A stretch of DNA of 64,000 nucleotides from JAEUMD01 sp044222395 (GCA_044222395.1 JBGANK010000006.1:1-64000), one strand, 5' to 3'. Shown: positions 9,069 through 18,738, counted from the first letter of the stretch. Notes: a model not told the origin generated them from the sequence alone. Translations and numbers: made by a program.

Positions 9069-10007
9069 CTACCCGATCACCCAGCGTGATACCGCCACGG
9101 AAAGCGGCATCGAAAGGAAGCTGAGCAGCGTCTGCAGCGTGACGATCGTTGCGGCGAGCGGTGCATCGCCGCCCATCTGTCGCGCCAGCACGTAGGACGA
9201 GGTCGCCGTCGCGCACGAGCCGTAGATCATCGCCACGCTCGCCGGGACCAATGTCAGGCCTTGCGCCATCGCAAGCAGCAGGATGGCGAGCGGAAATACG
9301 ATCATCTTACCGATGGTCGCCACCACGATCGGCGGCAATGCTGCTTGCAGCCCGGCGAGCCTGATGCCCGCGCCGATCGACAGCAGGACGAGAGGCAGTG
9401 CCGCCCGTCCGAGTAAATCGGTCATATCGTGCAGCAATGGCAAACCGCCAAGACCGGCGATATTGAACAACAGCCCTGCGCCCACGCCGATCAGCAGCGG
9501 GTTGCGCGCCAGATCACGCACGATGACCCGCGCCAGACTGGGTGACGTCTCCTTCGTCGATTGATGCAGCAGCACGATGGCGATCACCACGGCCACATTG
9601 GTCAGCGGAATGAGAATCGACGACGCCAGATAGGCACTCGCCTGTCCCGATGCACCGTAGAGCCGCTCGGCCACCGCCAGCGCGATGAAGGTGTTGTGGC
9701 GCGACGCACCCTGCACGACCGAGCTTGCCACCGGTCCTGCAAACCCCATCGCCAGCGACACCACAACGGCGAAAATGAAGGCGGCCATGAACCCGCCCAT
9801 GACGACGATCGCATAGGCCCCGACGAACTCCGCCGAAACCTGCATCGTCGAGATCTTGTTGAACAGCAGCGCCGGCAGCAGCACCCAATAGGCAAGCCGA
9901 TCGACGCCGCCCCAGAACTCGTCATGACCGACGAGCACGCGCCCGATGACATGACCCAGAACGATGAGTGCGAAGACGGGAGCGATCGAGGCGAAGATCG
10001 TGCTCAA
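9069..10007 (-). CDS. AEC family transporter (auxin efflux carrier-like)
   Basis: A 312-residue membrane protein with about ten hydrophobic segments, including LIVLGHVIGRVLVG near the N-terminus and IYGSCATATSSYVLARQMGG near the C-terminus, typical of the AEC/PIN-like family. Bacterial members export or exchange small organic acids such as malate or malonate; the substrate here is unknown. The gene converges on pheT with a 36-base gap and no obvious terminator. Confidence 0.85.
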   Translation of the reverse strand: MSTIFASIAPVFALIVLGHVIGRVLVGHDEFWGGVDRLAYWVLLPALLFNKISTMQVSAEFVGAYAIVVMGGFMAAFIFAVVVSLAMGFAGPVASSVVQGASRHNTFIALAVAERLYGASGQASAYLASSILIPLTNVAVVIAIVLLHQSTKETSPSLARVIVRDLARNPLLIGVGAGLLFNIAGLGGLPLLHDMTDLLGRAALPLVLLSIGAGIRLAGLQAALPPIVVATIGKMIVFPLAILLLAMAQGLTLVPASVAMIYGSCATATSSYVLARQMGGDAPLAATIVTLQTLLSFLSMPLSVAVSRWVIG

Positions 10008-10112
10008 GGCGCGGTCCCTCCCCCGCTTGCATGACGAAACGGGACCAGACCGTCACCGCGCCACTTACTTTACCGGTCTGCCCCGGCATGTGGAAGCAAT
10101 GAACTTTTCGCT

Positions 10113-11357
10113 CTAGCTGCCCCGCCGCAGCACGCTGAGCAGCTCGGGCGTCGGATAGCTGTCCGCCGGCAACTTGAACTTGAGCTGCATCTGCTTGACC
10201 GCCGCGCGCGACTTCTCTCCGATCAGACCATCGATCGTACCCACATCGAATCCGCGCCCCGCGAGCAGTCGCTGCAGCTCCATCGTCTCTTCGCCACTGA
10301 GGTCCGGAACGCTTCCGCGCCCCGGCGACATTTTTGGCGCCCCCGCGATGCGCGTTGCAAGATAGGCAGCCGTCGTCGCGTAGTTGAGCGACTGGTTCCA
10401 TTGCAGATAGACGCCGAAATTGTCATAGGCCAGGAAGGCAGGCCCATTGCGACCCATCGGTAGCAACAGAGACGCCGCCGTCTTGTCTGCGGAAAGCGGC
10501 TTGCCATCACGCCGCACGACGCCCCACTGCGCCCACTGCGAACGCGGATGTTTGACCGCGAGATCGGCTTCCTGCCACGGCATCTCCCCGGTCAGCGCCA
10601 CCTCCTCGATCCACGGCTGGTTGGGCTTCCAGCCCAGGTGATGCATGTAGTTCGCCGTCGAGCCGATGATGTCGGCATCCGAGCGGAACAGGTTGGGGTG
10701 CTGATCGCCGTCATAGTCGATGGCGTGCTCCAGGTATCGCGTCGGCAGGAATTGCGTCTGTCCGAGCTCACCGGCCCACGAGCCGATCATTTCAGCGGGA
10801 TCGAGATCGCCGCGATCGATGATCTTGAGCGCCGCCTTCAACTCCTCGGTGAACATTTCGCCGCGCCGGCAGTCGTAGGCGAGCGTCACCAGCGACCGCA
10901 GCACCGGCAGGTTGCCCATGCCCTTGCCGAAATCGCTCTCCAGTGCCCAGAAGCCGGTGATCACCTCCGCCGGCACGCCGAACTCCTTCTGCGCCCGATC
11001 GAATGCCTGCCGGTTTTCGGCAATCTTCTTGCGCCCGTTGGTGACGCGGAACTCGGTGGCGAGTTTGGCCTGGAACGTCAAAAAGCTCTGCGCGAAAAAC
11101 CCCTGCCTGCGATCGCGCTTGATGACCGAGGGATCGATATCGATGCCGCCCAGCGCCCGGTTGATGGTCGCCTGTGAAATACCCTCGGCCGCAGCTTGCT
11201 TTTTGAAGCCCGCGAACCAGCCGCCAAAAGCTTGCGTATTCTGGCAGTCACGCGCGTTTTCCTTGAAGCCGCCAGGCGCCGCTGCATATGCGTCGGCCAC
11301 GGGAACAAGCACAGCCATGTGCGCGGCAAGTAGGGCGGTCGGTAGCAGACGCATCAT
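10113..11357 (-). CDS. Lytic murein transglycosylase, MltB type, with peptidoglycan-binding domain
   Basis: A 414-residue periplasmic enzyme that cleaves the MurNAc-GlcNAc bond of peptidoglycan. A signal peptide occupies about 1-26. The SltB3/MltB catalytic domain follows (about 40-335), with the likely catalytic Glu140 in GFWALESDFGKGMG and the family sequences GSWAGELGQTQFLPTRY and YLQWNQSLNYATTAAYLA. A peptidoglycan-binding domain 1 forms the last 65 residues (ELQRLLAGRGFDVGTIDGLIG). No lipobox is visible, so it is probably soluble in the periplasm. Confidence 0.93.
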   Translation of the reverse strand: MMRLLPTALLAAHMAVLVPVADAYAAAPGGFKENARDCQNTQAFGGWFAGFKKQAAAEGISQATINRALGGIDIDPSVIKRDRRQGFFAQSFLTFQAKLATEFRVTNGRKKIAENRQAFDRAQKEFGVPAEVITGFWALESDFGKGMGNLPVLRSLVTLAYDCRRGEMFTEELKAALKIIDRGDLDPAEMIGSWAGELGQTQFLPTRYLEHAIDYDGDQHPNLFRSDADIIGSTANYMHHLGWKPNQPWIEEVALTGEMPWQEADLAVKHPRSQWAQWGVVRRDGKPLSADKTAASLLLPMGRNGPAFLAYDNFGVYLQWNQSLNYATTAAYLATRIAGAPKMSPGRGSVPDLSGEETMELQRLLAGRGFDVGTIDGLIGEKSRAAVKQMQLKFKLPADSYPTPELLSVLRRGS

Positions 11358-11587
11358 GACCTCGTCAGCGATTTGTCGTTCGGTCGGGCCGCTTCGAGCG
11401 AACCTCTTCGGCGGAACCCACCGTGCCAGGGCCGCGATAATGCCCGCGTTGAAGGCTCAAATTGGGCAGAAGTGAAGTTTGTCACTGAGACTATTGCAAC
11501 GATACGGCGACATACCGGCGTCCGCGCCGCTGTTGCCTGCACGTCTTGACACAGGTGAGGCGGAAGTCCGGATACGGCACGTCAACG

Positions 11588-11623
11588 CAAACCGCCGCAC
11601 CCGATCAAGGGTACGGCGGTTTG
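11588..11623. terminator. Strong hairpin, probable terminator
   Basis: CAAACCGCCGCACCC and GGGTACGGCGGTTTG form a 15-base-pair stem with one mismatch around loop GATCAA. On the minus strand it follows the phasin-like gene by about 75 bases and is continued by TTTGCGTT, a weak T tract. The rest of 11358-11698 shows no gene. Confidence 0.55.
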
Positions 11624-11698
11624 AAAGACGAGAGGTTGTTGTGGCACCAGCGTGCCCGGACACTATCGACATTGCTCGGAAGCGCCAAACGCTCCTGC

Positions 11699-12229
11699 TC
11701 AGCGCCTTCCCTTGTCGCCGCGCATCTGCTCCATCATCTCGGCGAGACCCGCAGGGCCCTTCATCCAGAACGACATCGCCGACGCCCAGTTCTTTTGCCA
11801 CATCTCCGCGGCGTTCATCCAGAACTGGAACGGCGCGGAAGCCATTCCGCCCATGCCGCCGAGATCGCCCATGGCCTTGCTGAAATCAGGCATACCGGGC
11901 AGTCCCTGCATCATGTTGGGCGGCATCTGCAAGCCGCCGCCAGGATTGCGAAGCTGGTGCTTCCAGGCATCCATCACCTGGTCCATCATCTGCAGCTGCA
12001 TGCGCGAGGCATTCTGCAGCTGCTGCCGGGTGGCGTTGACGACATCATCCGGCCATCCCATGGCGCGGGTGGCCGTCGTCATCTGGTCGAACACCTTCGA
12101 CGAGTAGCGCTCGCTGGCCGAAGCCATGTCGTTGCGCCAGTCGTTCAACGCATCGAAGGCCGCATTGACCGCCCGGCGCGCTTCCTCGTTCAGCTCTTTC
12201 ATCTGATGAGCCCCAAAATCGGCTGCCAT
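11699..12229 (-). CDS. Phasin-like helical protein (tentative)
   Basis: A 176-residue cytoplasmic protein, start chosen at MAADFGAHQMKELNEEARR because AGGGAG lies eight bases upstream. It is amphipathic helical for about 115 residues, with repeated aromatic and methionine positions (WMNAAEMWQKNWASAMSFWM) and a short glycine/methionine-rich central linker. Composition and length resemble phasins and other polyhydroxyalkanoate granule-associated proteins, but I see no diagnostic motif and no pha genes nearby. Membrane-associated helical bundle proteins are an alternative. Confidence 0.45.
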   Translation of the reverse strand: MAADFGAHQMKELNEEARRAVNAAFDALNDWRNDMASASERYSSKVFDQMTTATRAMGWPDDVVNATRQQLQNASRMQLQMMDQVMDAWKHQLRNPGGGLQMPPNMMQGLPGMPDFSKAMGDLGGMGGMASAPFQFWMNAAEMWQKNWASAMSFWMKGPAGLAEMMEQMRGDKGRR

Positions 12230-12492
12230 GAGACCTACTCCCTGTTGCGGATGTGACGCTGTCAACCGCTCGTATGGGCCATTGGTTCCCGTGACGTCAA
12301 GGGATTTGACCACCAGAGCCGTTCCGATTGCCTTGGCCATTGGCCGTAATCCCAAAGGTTTGTATCGCCACGATGGGGATCGGACGTGCGCAGGCGAGGG
12401 TTTCGAGCTCGCCGCCATGGCCGCCTGCGACGGCTTCACACCCCTGTAACAGCGCCCTTTCGCGGGCTCACAGCCAATGCTAAGAGCCGCCC

Positions 12493-14292
12493 ATGACCGA
12501 CACATCCTTGATCCGAAATTTCTCGATCATCGCCCACATCGACCACGGAAAGTCGACCTTGTCCGACAGGCTGATCCAGCTCTGCGGCAACGTGACGGAA
12601 CGTGAGATGAAGGACCAGATCCTCGACTCCATGGACATCGAGCGCGAGCGGGGCATCACGATCAAGGCGCAAACTGTTCGCCTCGACTACAAGGCCGAGG
12701 ACGGCCAGACATATCAGTTGAACCTGATGGATACGCCCGGCCACGTCGACTTCGCCTACGAGGTCTCCCGTTCGCTCGCCGCCTGCGAGGGCGCGATCCT
12801 TGTTGTCGATGCCTCCCAGGGGGTCGAAGCGCAGACGCTCGCCAACGTCTATACCGCACTCGACAACAACCTGGAGATCCTGCCGGTCCTCAACAAGGTG
12901 GACTTGCCGGCCGCAGACGTCGACCGCGTCAAGCAACAGATCGAGGACGTGATCGGCCTCGACGCTTCGGATGCCGTGCCGATCTCCGCCAAGACTGGCC
13001 TCAATGTCGCCGCCGTCCTCGAGGCAATCGTCAAGCGCCTGCCGCCACCCAAGGGCGACCGCTCCAAGCCGCTGAAGGCGATGCTGGTCGACAGCTGGTA
13101 TGATGCCTACCTCGGCGTCATCGTGCTCGTGCGCGTCATCGACGGCGTCCTGAAAAAGGGCCAGAAGGTGCGGCTGATGTCGACGGGCGCCGTGCATCCC
13201 ATCGAGCGCGTCGGCGTATTCCGCCCCAAGCAGGAGATGATGGACGACCTGGGGCCGGGCGAGATCGGCTTCTTCACCGCCGCCATCAAGGAGGTGGCCG
13301 ACACCCGCGTCGGCGACACCGTCACCGAGGATAGAAACCCGACCTCAGAACCGCTGCCCGGCTTCAAGCCCGCCCAGCCGGTCGTCTTCTGCGGCCTCTT
13401 CCCCGTCGACGCCGCCGATTTCGAGGACCTGCGCGAAGCGATGGCGAAGCTGCGCCTCAACGACGCCAGCTTCTCTTTCGAGACCGAAAGCTCCGCCGCC
13501 TTGGGCTTCGGCTTCCGCTGCGGCTTCCTCGGCCTGTTGCATCTGGAGATCATCACCGAGCGGCTCGAGCGCGAGTTCAACCTCGACCTCATCACCACCG
13601 CGCCCTCCGTCGTCTACCACCTGTACTTGAACGACGGCACATTGATGGAGATGCACAACCCCGCCGACATGCCCGACCCGACCCGCATCGACCGCATCGA
13701 GGAACCGTGGATCTCCGCCACCATCATGGTGCCCGACGATTACCTGGGCTCCGTCCTGAAGCTGTGCCAGGACCGCCGCGGCCGCCAGAAGAACCTCACC
13801 TACGCCGGATCGCGCGCCATGCTCGTCTACGAGCTGCCCTTGAACGAGGTGGTGTTCGACTTTTACGACCGCCTGAAATCGATCAGCCGCGGCTATGCCT
13901 CCTTCGACTATCACCTGATCGGCTACGAGCCCGAGGACTTGGTCAAGTTGCAGATCCTGGTCAACGCCGAGCCGGTCGACGCGCTCTCCATCATCGTGCA
14001 TCGCTCACGCGCGGAGGCGCGCGGCCGCGTCATGTGCGAGAAGCTGAAGGACCTGATCCCGCAGCACATGTTCGTGATCCCGATCCAGGCGGCGATCGGC
14101 GGCCGCATCATTGCGCGCGAGACGATCCGCGCCTTGCGCAAGGACGTGCTGGCGAAGTGCTACGGCGGCGACATCACGCGTAAGCGCAAGCTGCTCGAGA
14201 AGCAGAAGGCCGGCAAGAAGAAGATGCGCCAGTTCGGCAAGGTCGAAATCCCCCAGGAAGCCTTCATCAACGCGCTGAAGATGGAGGAGTGA
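12493..14292 (+). CDS. lepA: Elongation factor 4 (LepA)
   Basis: A 599-residue ribosome-dependent GTPase that back-translocates or remodels elongating ribosomes. The G-domain motifs are AHIDHGKSTL (G1), RGITIKAQ (G2), DTPGHVDF (G3) and NKVDLP (G4). Domain II, an elongation factor G-like domain (about 190-280), domain V-like sequence and the LepA-specific C-terminal domain ending GKKKMRQFGKVEIPQEAFINAL follow. Length and order are normal. Confidence 0.97.
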   Translation: MTDTSLIRNFSIIAHIDHGKSTLSDRLIQLCGNVTEREMKDQILDSMDIERERGITIKAQTVRLDYKAEDGQTYQLNLMDTPGHVDFAYEVSRSLAACEGAILVVDASQGVEAQTLANVYTALDNNLEILPVLNKVDLPAADVDRVKQQIEDVIGLDASDAVPISAKTGLNVAAVLEAIVKRLPPPKGDRSKPLKAMLVDSWYDAYLGVIVLVRVIDGVLKKGQKVRLMSTGAVHPIERVGVFRPKQEMMDDLGPGEIGFFTAAIKEVADTRVGDTVTEDRNPTSEPLPGFKPAQPVVFCGLFPVDAADFEDLREAMAKLRLNDASFSFETESSAALGFGFRCGFLGLLHLEIITERLEREFNLDLITTAPSVVYHLYLNDGTLMEMHNPADMPDPTRIDRIEEPWISATIMVPDDYLGSVLKLCQDRRGRQKNLTYAGSRAMLVYELPLNEVVFDFYDRLKSISRGYASFDYHLIGYEPEDLVKLQILVNAEPVDALSIIVHRSRAEARGRVMCEKLKDLIPQHMFVIPIQAAIGGRIIARETIRALRKDVLAKCYGGDITRKRKLLEKQKAGKKKMRQFGKVEIPQEAFINALKMEE

Positions 14293-14300
14293 GGTCGTTG

Positions 14301-14337
14301 CCTCCACCGTCATCCCGGCGCAGGCCGGGGCTCACGC
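14301..14337. repeat. Palindromic intergenic repeat, copy 1
   Basis: A 37-base unit just after lepA contains the hairpin CCCGGC-GCAG-GCCGGG. It matches the copy at 14650-14686 at 35 of 37 positions in the same orientation. The GTCATCCCGGC...GCCGGG wording is typical of short dispersed repeats in alphaproteobacteria. The hairpin may also end lepA transcripts. Confidence 0.7.
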
Positions 14338-14422
14338 AAGCCGCAACAAGCCCTACTTGATGCGTTGCGCACGACCGCTGCTGCACGCCGCATCTCACGT
14401 CATCGGCGTTGTGCGCGCCGAC

Positions 14423-14560
14423 GCGTTCGACTACATCGAGCGGTTTTGCAATCCGCGACGGCGGCACTCGACGCTCGGATATCTGAGCCCGGTTGCCTAC
14501 GAAGAACGAAAGCGATTAGCTGAACTCAGTGTCCACGGAACCGGGCACAGCTCAGGGTAA
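14423..14560 (+). pseudogene. IS3-family transposase remnant (C-terminus only)
   Basis: The frame encodes DAFDYIERFCNPRRRHSTLG followed by YLSPVAYEERKRLAE, the C-terminal end of an IS3-family OrfB integrase-type transposase. Only about 45 residues remain: the catalytic D-D-E core and OrfA are missing. After the last residues, GTGTCCACGGAACCGGGCAC near 14530 resembles the tail and terminal inverted repeat region of such elements. It is a decayed insertion scar between the two palindromic repeats. Confidence 0.75.
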
Positions 14561-14649
14561 TCCGCTTGGATGAAGATCGACAAGGCGACCTCTTTTCCTA
14601 GAGCCTCCAATAGCAGCACCTGTGAGTCTCGGTAGAGGCCTTACCCTCC

Positions 14650-14686
14650 CCTCCACCGTCACCCCGGCGCAGGCCGGGGCCCACGC
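14650..14686. repeat. Palindromic intergenic repeat, copy 2
   Basis: The second copy of the 37-base unit, 349 bases downstream of the first, differs at two positions, both T to C. The hairpin CCCGGC-GCAG-GCCGGG is kept. The remainder of 14561-14874 shows no gene. Confidence 0.7.
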
Positions 14687-14874
14687 CAGCATCGACATGC
14701 ACGCCGCAAATGTGCAGAACTGCGGCCCGCTGCGAGCCCCCGCGGCGCGCTCCGTCACGCAGCCGACCACGCAAGACTTGACCGCACGGGCGATTGCCCG
14801 CACCAGCTTGAGCGGCTAACACCGACAGCACGCGATGGCATGGACCGCCGCGAGGGCAGATAAGGGAACACGAC

Positions 14875-16212
14875 ATGGACAGTTGGGATCATCGCAGCCG
14901 ATCGCCTGCTGACCGCCCACAGCCCCTCCACGACTTCCTCACGCGCATCGTCCATGTCGAGCGCAGCGAGATCGCCGCCCTCGTTCTCTCCTTCGCCTAT
15001 TTCTTCCTCGTGCTGGCCGCCTACTACATCATCCGCCCCGTGCGCGACGAGATGGGCGTCGCCGTCGGCCGCGATCATCTGGAAAAGCTCTTCATTATCG
15101 TCTTCTTCGTCATGCTGGCCGCCGTGCCCGTCTACGGCTGGGTGACGTCGCGCTTCGCCAAGCGCCTCGTCGTGCCTGTCGTCTACGGCTTCTTCATCCT
15201 CAACCTCGTCGCCTTCTGGGCGATCCTCTCCGGCGGCGGCCGCACCGCTGCCATTGCCAGCGTCTTCTTCGTCTGGGCCAGCGTCTTCAACCTGTTTGTC
15301 GTATCGATCTTCTGGATCGTCATGTCCGACCTCTACGACGCCGGACAGGCAAAGCGCCTCTATGGTTTCATTGCCGCCGGCGGCACCGCTGGCGCCATGG
15401 CCGGCCCGATCATCACCCAGTCGTTCGTGCGCATGATCGGCCCGGATCGATTACTGCTGGTCTCCGCCGCGCTGCTCGCCCTCGCACTCGGCACAGCCAT
15501 GCTCTTGCGTCGCGTAGCGCCATCGCACGGCGAAGCCACAGACAATGAACGCCCGGTTGGCAAGGACATTCTCGCCGGTGCCATGCGCGTCTTGCAGTCA
15601 CCCTATCTCTTCAACATTGCGCTGTGGATCCTGCTCGGTAACCTCGTCTCGACCTACTTCTATCTGGAACAATCCCGCATTCTCGGCGAGACGATCACCG
15701 ATCGCACCTCGCGCGTCGAGCTGTTGGCGACACTCGATCTTGCCGTCTCGATCATGACAATCATGCTGCAGGTCTTTGTGACCGGTCGCGTGCTGGAGCG
15801 CTTCGGCGTTGGCATCACCTCAGCGGCATTGCCCACGTGGTGCGCCGTAGGGCTCGTCGCCCTGGCAATCGCGCCGAGCGTTACTGTCATCGTCTCGATC
15901 ATGGCCGTGGAGCGCGCCATCGCCTTCTCCCTCGCCAGCCCCGCGATCAAAGTGCTCTATACGGTTGTCGAACCGGAGGAGAAGTACAAGGCGCAGAACT
16001 TCATCGATACCGTCGTCTATCGCGGCGGCGATGCGGCCTCGGGCTGGATCTTCAATTCGCTTGGCAAGACGCTCGGATTTGCCGGCAGCACCATTGCGCT
16101 GACCGCGGTGCCCGCGGCACTCGCCTGGCTGTGGCTGAGCTTCTCGCTCGGCCGCCAGCTTAGCGCGCAGACCGCCATTCACCGACCTGCAGATGGCAAT
16201 CAGAAATCATAG
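14875..16212 (+). CDS. NTP/NDP-exchange-like (TLC family) membrane transporter
   Basis: A 445-residue, roughly 12-helix carrier. The sequence YYIIRPVRDEMGVAVG after helix 1 and FIAAGGTAGAMAGP mid-protein resemble the ATP/ADP translocase-like branch of the major facilitator superfamily. Classic members serve energy parasitism in Rickettsia and Chlamydia; homologues in free-living bacteria are of unknown substrate, so nucleotide exchange is not established here. The ATG has AAGGGA upstream. Its last 13 bases overlap the convergent deacetylase-like gene. Confidence 0.7.
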   Translation: MDSWDHRSRSPADRPQPLHDFLTRIVHVERSEIAALVLSFAYFFLVLAAYYIIRPVRDEMGVAVGRDHLEKLFIIVFFVMLAAVPVYGWVTSRFAKRLVVPVVYGFFILNLVAFWAILSGGGRTAAIASVFFVWASVFNLFVVSIFWIVMSDLYDAGQAKRLYGFIAAGGTAGAMAGPIITQSFVRMIGPDRLLLVSAALLALALGTAMLLRRVAPSHGEATDNERPVGKDILAGAMRVLQSPYLFNIALWILLGNLVSTYFYLEQSRILGETITDRTSRVELLATLDLAVSIMTIMLQVFVTGRVLERFGVGITSAALPTWCAVGLVALAIAPSVTVIVSIMAVERAIAFSLASPAIKVLYTVVEPEEKYKAQNFIDTVVYRGGDAASGWIFNSLGKTLGFAGSTIALTAVPAALAWLWLSFSLGRQLSAQTAIHRPADGNQKS

Positions 16213-17099
16213 ACGGTCTTGGCCGCGCGGAACGTCGCCAGATAGGCCTCGACCGTGATCGAGATCGGCTCCGCGTACCCGCCGCCGATCGCAATCGAGA
16301 CCGGCAACCCGCGCGCCTTCGCGTAGCGAAACACCGTCGTATCCCGCGTCACGAGGCCTGCCGGTGTAAGCGACAAGCGCCCGAGCCGATCCGCCGCCAG
16401 CGCATCGGCGCCAGACAGATAGAGCATGAGGTCAGGGCGGAAGTCGTCCACCCGCGCCAACACGCCATCAAGAGCAGCAAGATAGGCGCGATCATCTGCG
16501 CCGTCGGGCAGCGCCACATCAATTCTGGACGCTACTTTGCGGAACGGAAAATTCGTCGCGCCATGGATGGAGATCGTCTGCACCGCTGGCACATCGGCGA
16601 GGATAGCGGCCGTGCCATCGCCTTGATGCACATCGCAGTCGAGGATCGTCACCCGCGCCACGCGCTCTTCCGCCAGCAGCGTCAGCGCCACCGCCGCAAG
16701 ATCGTTGAAGAGGCAGAAACCCGAGCCGAAGCCGCGATGCGCATGGTGCGTGCCGCCCGCCAGCTGCCCCGCGATTCCATCGCGCATGGCATCGCGCGCT
16801 GCTGCCAGCGACCCGCCCACCGTTGCCAGCGAGCGCGCCACCAGGATCTCGCTCCAAGGAATGCCGATCCGCCGCATCGCATCTGCCGGCAACCGTCCGG
16901 CAATCGCATCGCGCACATAAGCCTCATCATGCGCGCGTAGCAGGTCGCTCTCTACAGCGCGCGGCGAAGGCTTGAGACCGGCGCGCACAAACAGTCCTTC
17001 CGCCTCCGCCCGCTCGCGCAATTGCCGATACTTCGTCGCGGGAAAGCGATGCCCCGGCGGCAGCGGCAAGTCGGGTGTGTCGGGAAAATAGAACGTCAC
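16200..17099 (-). CDS. Histone deacetylase/acetoin utilisation family protein
   Basis: A 299-residue arginase-fold zinc hydrolase of the class of AcuC, HDLP and acetylpolyamine amidohydrolases. Visible catalytic features are GGTHHAHRGFGSGFC (His118-His119), the zinc ligands in DCDVHQGDGT (Asp156 and His158) and a later aspartate in LSGADALAADRLGRL. It probably removes acetyl groups from lysine or another amine; the short form without inserts does not reveal the substrate. It overlaps the end of the carrier gene on the opposite strand by 13 bases. Confidence 0.88.
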   Translation of the reverse strand: MTFYFPDTPDLPLPPGHRFPATKYRQLRERAEAEGLFVRAGLKPSPRAVESDLLRAHDEAYVRDAIAGRLPADAMRRIGIPWSEILVARSLATVGGSLAAARDAMRDGIAGQLAGGTHHAHRGFGSGFCLFNDLAAVALTLLAEERVARVTILDCDVHQGDGTAAILADVPAVQTISIHGATNFPFRKVASRIDVALPDGADDRAYLAALDGVLARVDDFRPDLMLYLSGADALAADRLGRLSLTPAGLVTRDTTVFRYAKARGLPVSIAIGGGYAEPISITVEAYLATFRAAKTVYDF

Positions 17100-17119
17100 G
17101 ATGCCTCAGCCATTGGGCC

Positions 17120-17806
17120 TTATGGCCTCAGCACGCGGATCCAGCGCATCACGTCGAGCAGGCTCATCGCCGCCGCCGCGACATATGTCAGCGCCGCAGC
17201 TTTGAGAATACGCCGCGCCGAAACCATGTCGTCGGGGCTCACATAGTTGCCGGCCTTGAGCACCGGCAGCGCCCGCCGGAAGCTCGCGTCGAATTCCACC
17301 GGCAAAGTCGTCGCGTGCATCAGCACCGTCGACGCCATGATCAACAGGCCCGCAACGATCTGCACGATGACCAGCGCCGGCGCCTTGACGATCGCCATCA
17401 CGAACGGCGCCGTCAGCATGACGATCGCGCCGATCCGCTCGACATGCTGCGCCTGACGTGCAAGCCGCGTCCGCGTGATGAGCGGCCGGTAGCCGGTCGC
17501 ATCCTGCATGGCATGACCTACCTCGTGCGCCGCCACCACGACAGCGGCAAGCGAGCGGCCCTTGAAGTGCTGCGGCAGCAGCCGCACCGTCTTCGCGTCG
17601 GGATCATAGTGGTCGCCGAGGCTGGTCTCCTCGACCTTGACCTCGCCAAGTTTCATCTCGTCCAGTATATGCCGCGCGAATTCGCCTCCCGTGCCCGGGA
17701 AATCCGCCCGCTCTTTGCCGTGCTCCTTCAGCACACGCCGCACCCAAAATTGCGGCAGCATGGCAAGTGCCAGAATCACCAGCAGAATGATGAGCCCGAA
17801 GGCCAT
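17120..17806 (-). CDS. Membrane zinc metallopeptidase, YugP family
   Basis: A 228-residue membrane peptidase. An N-terminal helix (about 3-20) is followed by the zinc site AAHEVGHAMQ, with His94, Glu95 and His98. Three more hydrophobic segments lie near 125-165 and 200-220. The sequence ATGYRPLITRTRLA after the zinc site is typical of the YugP (Zn_peptidase_2) family. Its substrate is unknown. It runs codirectionally with the deacetylase-like gene 20 bases downstream. Confidence 0.87.
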   Translation of the reverse strand: MAFGLIILLVILALAMLPQFWVRRVLKEHGKERADFPGTGGEFARHILDEMKLGEVKVEETSLGDHYDPDAKTVRLLPQHFKGRSLAAVVVAAHEVGHAMQDATGYRPLITRTRLARQAQHVERIGAIVMLTAPFVMAIVKAPALVIVQIVAGLLIMASTVLMHATTLPVEFDASFRRALPVLKAGNYVSPDDMVSARRILKAAALTYVAAAAMSLLDVMRWIRVLRP

Positions 17807-17953
17807 GCTGTTTGCGCTCCTTGGCCGCGCGGAGCCCTCCCGCCGGCGGCTTCACATTACTTTACATGGGCGACAAAGTCCCGAAACGCCAGTCCTCCAG
17901 TTTGGCGACATCGGCAGCTGAGCCTGCCCCTGAAACCAACGGAGAGAAAGACC

Positions 17954-18544
17954 ATGACCGACACCGGCAACACCCCCGCAAACCCCAACTACAATGGCCG
18001 CGGCTGCCGCCGTGGACGTGGACCCAGGGTCGCCCTCGTCGCATTGTTCGCCATCGGCGCCGGCTTTTTCGCTGGCAAGGCGATGAGCCACGGCGCCGGG
18101 CCCTTCGGCAACCACTTCGGGCCGCAGAGCGCCATCACCCGCGCGTTCCTGCCTTCGAGCGTCGACGACGCGACCGACCGCGCTGCCCGTGTCGCCCGCC
18201 ACCTTTCGATCGAGGTCAACGCCACCTACGAGCAGGAGCAGAAGCTGGTCACGATCGCCAAGGGCGTCGCCTCTGACGTCTACGGCCTGCGCCGGGAGAT
18301 GATCGATGCCCGCAACAAGGGCCTCGATCTGATGAAGGCGCCGACAGTCGATCGTGCCGCCGTCGAAGCTTTCCGCACTGAGCAGATGACGCGCCTCGAT
18401 GCCATCTCCAAGCGTCTGTCGACGGCCGTGGCCGACGCCAGCGAAATCCTCAACCCGGACCAGCGCTCCAGGCTCGCTAACCGGATCGAGGATTTCCGCA
18501 ACGGCCGCTGGTGGAGGCACTGGCACCACGGCGACCGCGGCTGA
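17954..18544 (+). CDS. Spy/CpxP-like periplasmic protein
   Basis: A 196-residue protein with a glycine/arginine-rich cytoplasmic start, one hydrophobic helix (about 25-45) and a long helical periplasmic part. The region LSIEVNATYEQEQKLVTIAK and the later LNPDQRSRLANRIEDFRNGRWWRHWHHGD recall the LTxxQ repeats and the histidine/tryptophan-rich tail of CpxP/Spy or zinc-resistance-associated chaperones. GGAGAG upstream supports the ATG. It precedes a response regulator and sensor kinase, which suggests a role as accessory sensor or as an output of that system. Confidence 0.72.
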   Translation: MTDTGNTPANPNYNGRGCRRGRGPRVALVALFAIGAGFFAGKAMSHGAGPFGNHFGPQSAITRAFLPSSVDDATDRAARVARHLSIEVNATYEQEQKLVTIAKGVASDVYGLRREMIDARNKGLDLMKAPTVDRAAVEAFRTEQMTRLDAISKRLSTAVADASEILNPDQRSRLANRIEDFRNGRWWRHWHHGDRG

Positions 18545-18738
18545 GGGCGCCTGCGATTGACGCCACGTACTTGGATTGCTGAAATCGGACTAAAACTGAA
18601 GCGAAGGGCGGCCTGAGGGCTGCCCTTTACGCCATCGCGACCTAACCAGGATCGCAAGGTGCGCGCCGGCCGGCGTCTCCGTGATACCATTCCCCGCCGC
18701 ATCACCGATCGCCGCCCAAAGCCAAGGAACGACATGCC

